Source: Rutpela maculata
Lineage: Eukaryota; Arthropoda; Insecta; Coleoptera; Cerambycidae
Assembly: GCA_936432065.2 (NCBI GenBank)
Contig: OW386290.2
Location: 138,767,677-138,831,676, forward strand
Direction: 5' to 3'
DNA length: 64,000 nt
The translations under genes and the position numbers were made by a program. Below the pieces are notes generated by a model. The model worked only from the letters and a program-made list of their open reading frames with translations. It was not told the DNA's origin and did no database searches. Below, piece after piece: positions 11,507-23,162 of this stretch; positions within the stretch are counted from its first letter, which is position 1; each line of letters starts with the position of its first letter.

Positions 11507-13142
11507 ATTTATAAAGTTTTAAAAATTTGAGTACAGAGTCTTAATAACCATCCAAATATAGATCAAAAGAGTTCCCACCTCTCAGAAGGGTGCTTCATCC
11601 CCTTTTGCTTCAAAAACCACCCTCCAATGATACATGCTTAATTTATTCTATTTATTCTTCTGCATCTTTTATGTCCTATACATTTTTTTCCTACATCGAG
11701 CCCTAATCGCAGAAATAGCATTTGAAGTTAATTAAGGATGGTAGAGAAGACAAATTCCCTAAAATTACGATGATAGAAGCAAGCATATTTTTACAAAATT
11801 TTAATCGTGACGCTCGGCTCGATTCTCTGCTGTTCGTTGCCTTGGAACGATCCATTGTACGTTGTCAAGGAGGGAGTCGGTAGAACATTGCCGTATACCT
11901 ACGCGTGCGACACTTCATTGCACATCGAGTATTTTTAATCTAGTCTGCTTTAGATACCGGTGCAAGTAATAGTGCGTTAATTTTATTGGGTAGATCAAGG
12001 ATGGAAATGGATGGCGATTGCTTTATTTGAGAAAAGACGCTTCAAAGTGGTGAAACTGTGAGTGTAGAAAAAAGTTTGGCAAACTTAATAGCGGTTAGCA
12101 AAACGCGAAAGGACGGTAAATACGAACTATTAGAAAACATTACTACATCGGCATTTTTTGTCAAAGGAAAAGCACAAACTGTAAAGTTGATAAATACTAG
12201 AAGGGACTTGGACGATGCTTTGAATATATTTAACAATCCATCATCGATGAAGCCTGACATTGTTCGAGCTGGAGAAAAAATTACACTTGCTTTATACAAG
12301 GCACCTCGTACTGTTACATCATTAAACCAATATTGATTCATTTCATTTAACAAATTTGTCGGTCAATCTAATCAGGCGGTGCAGTTATCAAAACTACCAC
12401 CCACATCTGCTGCTTTAGGACAACATTCGTATCGCGTTTTCCAACAAATTCACTCCTGGCGTGGAAATATTTTGAAGCCTAATGATTGGTGCCTAATCCT
12501 ACAACTGAGATACCAGCTCCTACTTTCATTCTTAAATTGATATCTTGTAATTGTAAAAAGGGAAACGGAAAACGGTGCGGTTGTGCTAAGGTTGGATTAA
12601 AATGTTCAACAATGTGCTCCAGTTGTCATGGACAAGGATGTCTTAATTCATTGGTAGAGGAAGAATTACCTGAAGATAATCCAATTATTGAATAAGCAGT
12701 TGTTAGTTTTTAGTAGTATTATATTGTAGTAATAAAAACATTTTTGAAGTCTTTTTTTGTTTTTATTGCTAGGTTTGTAAACAAAAATCTGCTTTTTATG
12801 TAACATTTTTCTGTGGTCAAGGTATTTTAAGTTGTTTATTACTTGTTTTTGCGTAACTTTAGTACTTGATCTAAATTTGTGAGATTAGGATGCCATCTAG
12901 GGAAAAATTGTGTAGGACATAAATTATGTAGAATTTTATAGCGAATTATTTAATTCCTATTCACTTTTGACGTCAGGGTAACGGTTTTCGAGATAAATGT
13001 AAAAAACTAGCAGGAGGTAACATTGAAGGGTGGTTTCTTAAGCTATAGGGGATGAAGCACCCTCCTGAGAGGTGGGAACTCTTTTGATCTATATTCACTT
13101 GCCTTTAGAGAGTTCGTATCCAAATTTTTAAAACTTTATAAA
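11507..13142. mobile_element. 1.64-kb TIR element carrying PIN/CXC copy C
   Basis: Left arm 11507-11640 and right arm about 13015-13142 are inverted copies; the clearest stretch is ATAGATCAAAAGAGTTCCCA with GGTGCTTCATCCCC beyond it, on both sides. The outermost word shared is ATTTATAAAGTTTTAAAAAT. No unambiguous target duplication was found. The only coding content is PIN/CXC copy C, so this is the cleanest case of the family sitting inside a mobile unit. Confidence 0.7.
12058..12695 (+). pseudogene. PIN/FEN-like + CXC protein, copy C (C-terminal half)
   Basis: Visible parts: a helical region with LNIFNNPSSMKPD and ALYKAPRTVTSLNQY (12220-12333), an in-frame TGA at 12334-12336, further family sequence with LPPTSAALGQHSYRVFQQ (about 12400-12450), then a frame change near 12495 and the CXC tail with CNCKKGNGKRCGCAKVGLKC followed by CSSCHGQGC, ending after an acidic stretch at 12695. 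The PIN block with GCD is missing, so only the C-terminal half is present. The alternating cysteine pattern matches copies A and D. Confidence 0.65.
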
Positions 13143-13715
13143 TTATTTCTCTTGAAAAACCTAATTTACTTCTACTAAATCCAAACATCAAAATATTAAT
13201 AAAGTTTTAGGTTAATCATCTGATGTGAACTGTCAATGCAGAAGCGGGTGAAGGTTAAGCCTAAACTACAAAATATCAACGTCCGACACTTTTACGAATA
13301 ACTTGTGTGGTATTTATCTGGATTCTGATTGGCCAATATTTACAAGTCCACTGCTTTAGACCAATCACAGTACAAACAATAAAAGAGGAAATTCTGAGGA
13401 GTTTTAAAGTAAAGCTTCCTTTGACACACAGTTAGAACCTATTATTAACTAATTATATCCATAATCTCATTGGTTTTCAGGGCATATACGTCATTCTGGC
13501 GCGTTCAAATGCCCGTTTTAAAAAGCCCTGAAATTATCAGCAAGTTGTTTTAACGATATTTTCTTAGAAGTAATTTTTATTAGAAAAGTAAATTGTTGTA
13601 AATTAATAGAATGTTTTATTATATCATTTTCACGACATAAAATGTTAAAATAAAATTAGTGGGAAAACCTTATTGTCTGATTCAAAGCACCCCCGAAACA
13701 AAAAAGTGGCCTGGC

Positions 13716-13815
13716 TTATGGATCAGACCAGTGTATTCTTATGTATTTGAACCCGCTAAAACCGAATGTGATATCAGAATTGTCAGATTGGCTAGTTTTC
13801 ACCCCTAATCCCTAG
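13716..13815 (+). repeat. Short direct repeat, right copy
   Basis: Direct copy of 10706-10800 (CAGACCAGTGTATTC, CAGAATTGTCAGATTGG, TTTTCACCCCTAATCC), followed by a C-run at 13822-13833 and an A-run. The pair brackets the THAP and copy C region in direct orientation. Confidence 0.6.
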
Positions 13816-13849
13816 AAAACACCCCCCCCCCCCAAAAAAAAAATGTGTA

Positions 13850-14130
13850 GCTTACAACTTTCTTAGAGGTGGTGAGGGAAGGGCGACGAGGGTTGAAGGG
13901 GTGAATTTGGTTTTTTATTTATTTTTCTACTTAGTTATCGAAACTTAGTATGTAGACTAATATCAATTCCAATGTCACTCCCAAATCAGGGTTGTTTTTT
14001 AATGTGTTCCCGAGATTTTTCGTCAAAACGGATGATGGATCCGTTTTCAGCACCCCAAATAGTAAAAAAAGATGGCTTCCACACTTTACCACGGATGGGC
14101 CAAAAAAGCCCTTTTTAACATTGTTCTTTG
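13850..14130 (-). repeat. Dispersed repeat family alpha, right copy
   Basis: Inverted copy of 9728-9855 that extends further, through GTTGTTTTTTAATGTG and ACCACGGATGGGCC. The longer version matches 54735-55015 in opposite orientation and 56340-56625 in the same orientation. Confidence 0.75.
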
Positions 14131-14289
14131 TCATCATAATGAAATAATTATTAAATAAAGTGCAGACAAATAAAAGAGTACCAAAAGCAGAAATAATTAT
14201 TAAGTAAGTGTTTTTCGAAATTAAGGCAAATAAATTAAATCAGTAAACAGAAACAAGTAATATCAAACTTTATAAAAAGAATCTGTTTA

Positions 14290-15210
14290 ATGAAACTATT
14301 ATCACAACGTAAATTTGGGCGCTATATTTAAAAAAATCTAGACGATCACGTAAATTCCCAACTTTGTGTATATCCCTGCCTAGATCAAAACAGAGAGATA
14401 AATCATATAAGGGAATTTTGGTTGTTTCACTATGGATCAAAAAGAAAAATGAAAAAACCACTACCCAAGGAATCACTACTTCCACATTCAGATTTGCTGC
14501 CCACGTCTCATCACGAAAAAATGTTGTATGTGGAAACAATTGTTTGTAAAACTTTATAATATAATATTTGAAATCGTTTACCCCAAAAACCCGTAAAACT
14601 ATATCCCACATCGATAGTGGGGTGGAGGTAGTGGGGATGGATGAAGTAAAAAAAATATTTTGAGGCCTCTTGTACGCACACTAAATCAAAAATTTTTTCC
14701 ACCCCCTTTTATAATGCGGTGGGGGTAGTAATGGAGGTGGCTAATGTAAAATTGTTTTTTGAGACTTATGCTTCTCCTGTATATACTAAATACCAATTTT
14801 ATAAACTCTTACCTGCTTCATTTACCTATTTACCCCCATTTACCCCAATTTACCCCCAAACCCTTCAACGAAATAAGATAAAAATATAATCTAGTTCCAG
14901 ATCTCGTTAAAATACATACGTGAACCAAATTTTAAGTCAATATCTTAAACTTTTACCTGATTGATTTACCTATTTACTTACATTTACCCCAATTTACCCC
15001 CAAACCCTTCAACGAAATAAGATGAAAATATAATCTGGTTCCAGATCTCGTTAAAATATATATGTGTACCAAATTTCAAATCAATATCTTAAACGGTTCC
15101 AGAGTAATCGTACGCACAAAAAAGTTAGACAGATAGACGGAATTTTTTTTTGCTCAAACTTAAAATCTCGACGTTTCATGACATTCTAAGCCTATTTGAA
15201 AAATACAAAG
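14290..15210 (-). repeat. Dispersed repeat family beta, copy 1
   Basis: Contains CAAGGAATCACTACTTCCAC, several GT-rich tracts such as GGGGTGGAGGTAGTGGGG, ACCCCAATTTACCCCC, and GACAGATAGACGG. Inverted copies occur at 28560-29095 and 29400-29665, and a shorter one at 36535-36850. No coding content. The unit is 0.3-0.9 kb. Confidence 0.7.
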
Positions 15211-15225
15211 GAGTTTCCGCAAAAA

Positions 15226-16621
15226 CAGGACCAAATTCGCCCATTTTTGCACTCCTAAATTTTACTGTAAATAATGTGCTAAATGATTGTTTACAATTAG
15301 AAAATGCTTCTGATGAAGTTTCAAGTTGAGCATATCATTAGTTAGTAAGATATGAGTGATAGATGTCTAATTTAGGTAATTTGTTTCATGAAATCATTGT
15401 ACGTATTTAAAAAAATTACCATGAACATATTTTGATATGTAGTTATGTTTTGGAGGTCGCCGAATTCAAATCCGAAGTCAGAATTGCGAAATTCAAGATG
15501 GCGGATTAAATATGGCAGACCGAATTGTGAAGAAATCTTCGATTATGACCACAAAAACTTATATAAAGTGTTCTTTTTGCGGTTTGGCAACACAATTGCA
15601 TATACTTGGATTTTTGGGTCGCTTATTACAAACCTGAAAACATAGTCCTAAAATGCAAGATGGCGGATGTGGAATTCAAGATGGCGGATCCAATATAATG
15701 GGCCAAAAAGTCAAAAACGTTCTGTTTAGTCTCGAATCATTCTACATGGCGTTCGAGGTTGCTGATTACGAATTTGAAATAAAAATTCTAAAATTCAAGA
15801 TGGCGCATTTGAAATTCAAGACGTCGGGTCCAATTTGACAGAAAAAATTCAAAAACGGCCTGATTGATTACGAAAAAAAAAAAACGAAAAAATGTATTAT
15901 AATGATTTTAAGGTCGCTAGGATTCTGCAGATGGCAGATCTAATATTCAAGATCGCGGATCCAATATGGCAGACAAAAAAGTAAAAAATCTACTGTTTGG
16001 TCTGCACAATCTTAAACTACCTAAGAACTTGAATAACGTATAAAAAAAAAGTTGAAACAGACTAAGTTTTATAAAATGCCTTGAATAATATGCGTGCAAC
16101 GCAGTACCACTCATTAATAACGGCTGACTACATAATCAGCGCTCAACATTGAATCGCTCTATCGCCATCAACGTTGGAGTATAGTGCATCAATATAACTA
16201 TATCGACAATTCCGAGTATATGCAATTTTGTGGCCAAACCGCAAAAAAACCCTTTATATAAGTTTTCGTGGTCACAATCTAAGTTTTCGACAATCCGGTC
16301 CGCCCATATTGGATCCGCCATCTTGAATTTCGCAATTCTGACTTCGGATTTGAATTCACCGACCTTCAAAACATAAATACATATCAAAATATATTAAAGG
16401 TAATTTTTTAAAATATTTACAAAAAAGTAGTACATGTATGTACTTTACAATGATTTCATGAATCAAATCCCCTAAAATTAGACATCTTCTATCACTCATA
16501 TCTCACTAAGGATATGCTCAACTTGAAACTTTATCAGAAGCATGTTCTAATTGTAAACAATCATTTAGCATATTATTTACAGTAAAATTTAGGAGTGCAA
16601 AAATGGGCGAATTTTGCGGTC
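15226..16621. mobile_element. 1.4-kb fold-back element
   Basis: Left arm about 15226-15630 and right arm about 16180-16621 are inverted copies, beginning AATTCGCCCATTTTTGCACT on the left with its complement on the right. The centre is a degenerate tandem of short units built on AATTCAAGATGGCGGATCC and CCAATATGGC (15490-15980). No transposase. The right flank (CATCCAGTGGAAGTATAGTA as complement) also occurs near 29427, so related copies exist in the window. Confidence 0.75.
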
Positions 16622-17220
16622 ACTCTTTTCAACATTTTTTTTGTCGTTACTATACTTCCACTGGATGTGGAAGTAAAATTAAAAGATCAAATTTGTAAAG
16701 CGTTGATCAAACGTAACTTGACAAGAATAACACACATCATTATTGATGCTGTACCTAAGACCGAGTTATGTGCTAAATACTCGTTATACCTTAACCACCT
16801 CACTTGATATTTCTCCACAAGTCGAGGAAGTCCTCATGAACAACGTCTTAATGAAAAAAATGCAGACGCTCGCTCTCGTACTCATATAAAAAATTAACAT
16901 CCAGTTGTTAAAATAGTAAATAACGGAATGGCACATTAAAAACTAGCAGAGCGCTTATTACTATAATAAAAGAAAAACCGATGACAGAGGAATAAGTTGA
17001 TCATCCGAACGCCAGTTCGAGTTAGAAGTGAAAGGCGTACGGAATTATAACAAGTTTCTTTGCGGAAAATACGAGGGGATCGCAAAAACTGAAATTCTAA
17101 ATTAAAATAATTACAAATCATGCTTTTGATTATTCTGTCTACTATTATATGATGTTGTAAACGCTGCGCATCTTAACAAGAAATATGGCGGTTTTCAACA
17201 ATATAGATATATATATATAG
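16622..17220. other. Spacer without recognised genes
   Basis: No supported feature apart from the repeat edge at about 16640-16680. A short AT dinucleotide run ends it near 17208-17220. Confidence 0.45.
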
Positions 17221-17330
17221 AAGCTAATTCCAAACATTAGAGATGTTGATAAATCTAAGCTATTTAGACCTATTCAATATGGATTTCGTAAAGGTTTGTC
17301 AACTATAATAGCTATTTATATTATAACTGC
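17221..17330 (+). pseudogene. Small reverse transcriptase fragment
   Basis: Reading the plus strand gives IPNIRD...KLFRPIQYGFRKGLSTI, the QxGFRKGxST block that precedes motif A in non-LTR reverse transcriptases. Only about 35 codons survive. Confidence 0.6.
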
Positions 17331-17531
17331 CATACGAGTGCTACGAAATACCTTATATGGCACGTATAATATACAAGATTTTATCTACTCTTGACTTATT
17401 AATTTTTTTGTACATAAAAAACTACCAATTAATCAATATTATTTATTGTCAACATACAATATCTACAAGTAATAAATAATCAACACTACTTATTGTAAAT
17501 ATTAATCACACAATTTTGAAAATCTATGAGA
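17331..17531. other. AT-rich spacer
   Basis: Contains two diverged copies of a TTATTGT-rich word at about 17440-17510. No gene. Confidence 0.35.
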
Positions 17532-17710
17532 TTAACTCCAGATTGGGAAGACGTTGCCTCCCTCAGTATTAACAGTGGTACAAACGTCCAATGTGTTCTG
17601 TGATGCTGATGAAGTACTCTCACCTAATATTTTGATTGCAGTTTTCTTTTTATTCTCTTCGGAGGTTTCAATGTACCTCTCTGCAATTGCATTACTTTTC
17701 CATCCACCAT
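17532..17710 (-). pseudogene. Crypton-like tyrosine recombinase, C-terminal piece
   Basis: Minus-strand frame begins at the target duplication and reads GGWKSNAIAERYIETSEENK, then a polar tail to stop TAA at 17532-17534. GGWKS...A..YI is the block after the conserved RH of insect Crypton and Crypton-derived recombinases, and the tyrosine of RYIE is at the expected nucleophile position. The rest of the domain lies 3.5 kb away at 21185-21392 because a transposon has split the gene. Confidence 0.8.
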
Positions 17711-18461
17711 TAGTGCAGGCAAATCAAGTTTTGAGTATGAACTATCTGGGGACAGCTGTTTCTTTATCGAAATGGATAGCTTTATTCATGTAGAATGAGG
17801 ATATAAAAGTCCCGAAAAATCCCAATGTGAGCTAAAGCCACCATTTAGAAAAAATGGCCGTCAGAACCGTTTCTTTAGAAGGACATATCTCAGTAACCAT
17901 TGCTCCGATCTTAGATTTCTTTTTTTTTGTTCTCTTCCCCTTTTTATGTACAATCGAAAGTGTTATTACATCTTTGGGCATAAAATAAAAGATAACTGAA
18001 GAAAATAAGGCTTGATTTCTTGGAAATATACAAGGTGCCCAGTTAGTGCTTCCTCGGAAGATTGTGCGAAAACGGGTAACTTTATAAAAAAACATTTTTA
18101 ACAAAACTTTTAATGTTTCATCTCTACTACAACGTGAAATTATTTTTAATTATACAAGGTGTCACAGAAAGGAGTTACACAAGAATGTATAATTTTTTAA
18201 ATGGAATACCCTCTAATTTTTTAGCGCCAGTTAAGCGTCTAAGGGTCCTGAATTACACCCTAAAATTTTTTGCCAATCGGATGCAGCGTTGCCAAGTTAT
18301 AATTTTTTTCCTGTTTTTTTTTTTTTTGGCAAATTACAAACATATTTTTGACGACTACCATATCTCCACGATTTATTAATTTTTTTTTTCTAAAAATGTA
18401 GGATGTTATTCGATAATGATGCATTTACTGAAAAACATTTTTGAAATAAATTATTATTATA

Positions 18462-20266
18462 CCGGGTGTCCAAAGTATTTGTTTACATTTCTTGTTATTT
18501 AATTATTATTTTTCTCAAATTTTTTAAATGGAATGCTTATATTTTTTTACATGGATGAATAAAGCATAAAATTCCCCACATTCTAATATTATACACTTAA
18601 TATTTATTTCAAACCGTTTTTGAGATTTCAAATAAGTTTTGCGTAAATTGAGGTGCTTTTTATTTTAGCATTAAAATCTAGTATGGCTTTGGTCTTTTGT
18701 TTTGCGTTTGTTTTTCACTCTATGACATTTCTCTAATGTGTTTAAGATTATCGTGATTAAGTTGAATTAATATTGTTAATACTTAAAAATACGAATTATA
18801 ATTATTGTCAATAAGATTTAATATCTATGATAAATGTTATGTTATTGGTGAATGTGATGGAAATTGTTTATTGGCATCAAGAATGTATGGTCAAAAATAT
18901 CCCTATAGAAGATGTCCTGATGTGAGTTCTCTAGAAAATTTGAAAGAACGTTTTGAACGTACTGGAAATTTTGCATATGAAAAGAAGGCGAGATGACGAA
19001 ATGTATTGTAATGAAGAAAATGAGCTGGCTATAACTTTAACGGTAATCGAAAATCCTACGGCAAGTGTTCGGGAGTTAAGTAGGGATTTAGAGGTCAGTG
19101 AATCTAGTGTTTCCCTATGTCTTCATAAAGCGAGCTCAGCTGCATCAAGAGCTTTGGGATGTAGATTTAAATCGTAGATTAAATTTTTGCCAGTGGGCTC
19201 AAAACCAAATTGGAGAAAATGAAGAATTTTTCAAATTTGTATTGTTCACGGATGAATCAACGTTTCATCGCAACGGATTTGTGAATAGGCACAATTTCCA
19301 TTATTGTGACAGAGAAAACCCTCATGTTGCACAGAAAAATCAGAACCAGAGTTTAAATGTAAGGGGAGGAATTGTATATGATTATGTTATTCATCCTCGC
19401 TTTGAAGGAAATGTGAATGGAGCAGTCTTCTTAGATTTTACGCAAAATATGTTTCCACAAATAATCGAGCATATTCCTGATTACATTACAAATATTATGT
19501 GATTACAACCACATTTTAGTAGAAATGTTCTCCAGGCTATTAGTAATCAGTTTCCTGAAAGGTGAATAGGAAGAGGAGGTCCAATATTTTAATAAACTGT
19601 TAAATAATATCTAATTTATTATTTTATTAAATTATGTTAGGTCTTATTACGTGGCCGCCTAAATCACCCGACCTGACTTCAGTGGGTTTTTTTCTTTGGG
19701 GATTTGTAAAGTCAGACGTTTATAAAGTAGAACCAACGACTCGAGAAGATACAATGGAAAGCACTCGTCGGTGTTTCAATCGTATAAATGTTGATATGTT
19801 ACACTGTGTAAGGCGCTCATTTATCAAGAGACCTCAGTGTTACCTGAATCAAAATGGTGGACATTTTGAGCAATTGCTTGGTTAGTTTCAATATCGTGAA
19901 AAAAAATTATTGCTCAAGAACCGTTCATAAAAGAAAGTGTACGATATCAAAATGTGAGAAATTGTAAGCGTTTTCCATCCATTTTAAAAAAATATGGGCA
20001 TTCCATTTAAAAAAATTGAAAAAAACGTAAAACAAAATATAGATTTTAATGCTAAAATAAAGAACACCTTAATTTACGCAAAAATTATTTGATATAATCA
20101 TATCTCAAAAAACGTTTGAAATAGAAATAAAGAGATATTAAAATGTGAGGAATTGTATGTTTTATTCATTCATGTAAAAAAGTATACCTAGGCATTCCAT
20201 TTAAAAAAAATGAGAAAAATAATAATTAAATATCAAGAAATGTACGCAAATATTTTGGACACCCGA
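18462..20266. mobile_element. Inner 1.8-kb mariner-like element
   Basis: Ends CCGGGTGTCCAAAGTATTTG and inverted AAATATTTTGGACACCCGA, flanked by TA at 18460-18461 and 20267-20268. Terminal inverted repeats are about 230 bp. The centre holds a decayed mariner transposase. It sits at the centre of the middle palindromic layer. Confidence 0.75.
18806..19885 (+). pseudogene. Mariner/Tc1 transposase, decayed
   Basis: Pieces in at least three frames. N-terminal helix-turn-helix region with YPYRRCPDVSSLENL and VIENPTASVRELSRDLEVSE (18880-19110); catalytic block VLFTDESTFHRNGFVN (19245-19290), giving the first Asp; ENPHV; then a deletion where the second Asp (normally in a QDGxPxH motif) should be, leaving PHFSRNVLQ (about 19510); a 60-base AT-rich interruption; and ITWPPKSPDLTSVGFFLWG (about 19645-19705), where Gly replaces the third acidic residue of the usual LDFFLWG. 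Dead. The motif style matches the transposase at 31.9-33.0 kb, so both may belong to rosa-like (DD41D) relatives. Confidence 0.8.
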
Positions 20267-21184
20267 TATACTAAAGATTTATTTCAAAAATGTTTTTCAT
20301 TATCAAACAACATCCCACATTTTTAGAAATAACGATTAATAAATCGCGGAGATACGCCAGTCAAAAATGTTTGTAAACTGCCCAAAAAAAAAACAGAAAA
20401 AAATAACTTGTCAAAATATTTTAAGGTGTAATACAGGGCCCTTGGAGGCTTAACTGGCGTTAAGGAAATACAGGCTGTTCTATTTAAAAAAATTATACTT
20501 TCTTGTATGACTCGTTTTTGTGACACTTTGTATAATTGAAAATAATTTTAAGTTGTAGAAGAGACGAAACATTGAAAGTTTTGTTAAGAAAGTTTCTTTA
20601 TAAAGTTAGCCGTTTTGCACAATCTTCCGAGAGAACACCGACTGGACACCCTTTATACCATGTACATTATTAAAAATGATTACAATTTTATATATAAATA
20701 ACTATTACTCCGTTAATATTTGAGTTAGTAACATCGGCAAAAAAACAAATGAAAGCTAATTGTGTGCTCTAGAACTTTTATAAAAATTATTTTTTTAAAA
20801 GATTGACTAGAAATTTCAGTACAAACGTCTCGAGTTTACAAAAGTTTAAATTTCCGTAATATTTAAATTATTTTTTAATTTCCTAAGTTTATCGTTTAAT
20901 TTATCTTAAAATATGTAATCATACTTTCTGTAAAATGTGAAGTGAGGAATGGAACAAAAAAAAAAGAAATCTAAAATCGGAGCAACGGTTACTAAGATAT
21001 ATGATTTTAAAGAAAATGTCTCTGGGGGTCATTTTTTCTAAATGGCGGCTTTAGCTCACGTCGGGATTTTTTGCGACTTTATGTACTTATCCTACATTAA
21101 TAGAGCTATCTATTGCGATAAACAAATAACTGTCCCCAAATAGTTCACGCCAAACCCATTTTACATTGAGATTTGCCTGGTCTA

Positions 21185-21392
21185 CATGCCTATTTACCAT
21201 TAAAAGGTCGGCTCCAGCATTCGCTAGCATTGATGTTGAGGAACGTCGGAAACAGTGACCAGTATACTGTCTAAGGTTGGATAGTTTCAAAAAATTGGCA
21301 ATTTTATAGGGTACTGCCCCAATTGTATTTATACGAATCGGTATAATAACACACCTCTTATTTCTATATGTAACAAAAAACAATGTGTACAA
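21185..21392 (-). pseudogene. Crypton-like tyrosine recombinase, central piece
   Basis: Minus strand reads a basic block, then LKLSNLRQYTGHCFRRSSTS and MLANAGADLLMVNRH at the target duplication. TGHCFRRSS is the HxxR active-site box of tyrosine recombinases (second conserved His and Arg), and the final RH is the next conserved position before GGW. This pattern is characteristic of Cryptons and their domesticated relatives in animals. N-terminal DNA-binding and catalytic parts are absent upstream: sequence beyond 21392 loses similarity. Confidence 0.8.
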
Positions 21393-22720
21393 TTTGGAGG
21401 TCTCATTTCAGCCTACTTTTTAACAGTATCCATCATATCAACACCTTCTCAAGACCAACCCTTAAAGCAGGTAAAGAGCATCCCTCGATTAGTGAGAAAC
21501 AGGAAGGCGCAGAAGGATGTGGGAAGATTAATTTTTTCAGTGCGGAATTTATCGAGCTCTCATACACCTTTTGTTATCCCTTCTCCAACTCTCGAACATT
21601 TGCCTCCGCGTTGCCTGGCTTAATCTTTTACCCGACCTCTGCGTCTATACTTTAATTGAACACACACTTTTTCTAACACACTCCTTCAAAATTTTCCTCA
21701 CCTATTTTCTCTGCCTTCTTGTCTTCGCCGCATACTCTTGCATTCGCCGACACTCTGCCTCTCAGTCTCCATTGTCCGGCCTCATACTCCCTGTATCCTT
21801 CGTTCTATTTCATGAATTCTCTCATGATATCACCAGTATATCATGTCTTTTTCGTCCATACACCTAATTTTATCTTCAATCATACTTGGTTCTCTAAGAT
21901 TCTTGTCTCTCTTTAAGGCTTCCTTTTAAAAAATAGACAACAATAACGTAAGAAATAACAACAAAGAGTTAACAAAATAAAAGAAGAACAAAATATGTAG
22001 TTTCCACCCCCGAGACGGGTACGGGCAAAGCAGTCGAGGGCTGTTCTGCTCAATGCACTGCGACCATTGCGAAGTAAAAAAGAAAAACTTACTCTCCCAT
22101 ATTTTCCTCCACCCCCGTCCAACAGAGGGTAGTTTTCACCCTTCTAGGGGTTGGTTTTTTGGCTGTGTTCACCCTCCATCCATGTCTCCTTTGCATTCTC
22201 AAGAGCTCGTAACCTAGAAGCTTTCATGATGCAGATCTATGTCCGGAAGAAAGCGTACCGTTAAATAACAAAAATTCATTACCGTTAAGATTCAATTTAT
22301 CCTGGGAGCCACTTGATCATAGCTTGTTAATTATAGCAAATAGTGACAATTTTAAAAAGAATATCATAAAATTTTTAGGTATGTGGCTTCAATGTTGGCG
22401 GGAAGTTCAGGACAACTGATTATGCCGCGAAGCTCCGGGATCATAAGTAGTCGGGCGCTTGTGCCCTTATGTTTCACTTAAGCTTGAAATTTTTTTTTTT
22501 AACTATTTAACGTCGGACTATTTCCGTTACCAGGGCCTATCACCGACGCCAGGAGACGAGCTACCCCCCAACCTGGAAATTTTGCCGAACCTCTCCCCTT
22601 AAGAAGAGTAGGGATCTTTTACTTGCCTAACATCTAATAGACAAGCTACCGCCTGCTTTACAACCCCTCCGAAGGATGGTATATCCACTACGTAATCCTC
22701 GTCTGAAATTACGTAACTTC
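21393..22720. other. Unassigned region, pyrimidine-rich on the plus strand
   Basis: 21450-21910 is strikingly C+T rich on the plus strand, so the minus strand is purine-rich and reads highly charged (E/R/K) peptides with stops. That could be a relic of a retroelement ORF1 but I cannot show it. 22140-22720 is more GC-rich than average with no recognisable product. Confidence 0.35.
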
Positions 22721-22739
22721 CGAGTATACACTGATATAC

Positions 22740-22865
22740 AAGCCTCTAGAAGGTGGGACGAGAACGCTGTATTTCCCAAGATGGGACCCCATCCAAGTAC
22801 TAACCGCGCTCGACGTTGCTTCAACGGAATATCGACTGATATTCACATTGAAGTCGCCTCTACGT
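22740..22865 (-). pseudogene. 5S rRNA-derived sequence (5S pseudogene or SINE3-like head)
   Basis: The minus strand contains AAGCAACGTCGAGCGCGGTT followed by AGTACTTGGATGGGGTCCCA, matching the box A, intermediate element and box C promoter region of animal 5S rRNA, with looser matches on both sides (TCAGTCGATATTCCG before, CTTGGGAAATACAGCGT after). Divergence at the 3' side, where a true 5S ends, means it is not an intact gene. A 5S-headed SINE (SINE3 type) or a plain pseudogene are both possible; the tail is not recognised. Confidence 0.75.
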
Positions 22866-23162
22866 TCGCCCCTGAGCTTGAAAATAAAACACAAGTATTT
22901 CGCAATAAAAGTTTAGGATGATAGCAAGCCTAACACTCGATCGTGAATGTCGTTGGGCGATTCTACCTACCTGGCAGCTTGAGTTTTAGTCCAATCAGTA
23001 AATGCCCAAGAGGAGATTTTAGAGACATGGAAGGGAGGAGAATTTCCCTCTTCAGGAATGTGTTCGGGGTATTTAATTTGGAATGATGAAAAATAAAATC
23101 AAATCTTATAATCTTATGCATTTTGTTGGCCTAGCTCTCTTGGGACGAGAGGGTCCGGCTTT

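Larger units (their letters stand above)
18155..20530. mobile_element. Middle TA-flanked inverted-repeat layer
   Basis: Ends CAAGGTGTCACAG and, inverted, GACACTTTG, with TA at 18153-18154 and 20531-20532. The arms (18155-18461 and 20269-20530) are inverted copies: words such as CGCCAGTTAAGC and GGGTCCTGAATTACACC on the left have complements on the right. This looks like a palindromic mariner-type MITE opened at its centre by the inner mariner. Confidence 0.65.
17711..21184. mobile_element. 3.47-kb long-TIR element inserted in the Crypton
   Basis: Left end TAGTGCAGGCAAATC and right end GATTTGCCTGGTCTA (inverse), flanked by CAT at 17708-17710 and 21185-21187. Joining the flanks through one CAT restores the recombinase reading RH-GGW, which proves both ends and a 3-bp duplication. 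The arms are long: GTGAGCTAAAGCC...CCATTTAG near 17828 pairs with its complement near 21050, and pairing continues inward to two further TA-flanked pairs of ends. The right arm is longer than the left by extra sequence at about 20650-20950. Family unknown; the coding core belongs to a mariner nested inside. Confidence 0.8.

Noticed and set aside
12042..12353. 103-codon minus-strand open frame
   Set aside because: Antisense of PIN/CXC copy C.
21450..21910. Several plus-strand open frames
   Set aside because: Created by C+T-rich composition; no domain, no codon pattern.
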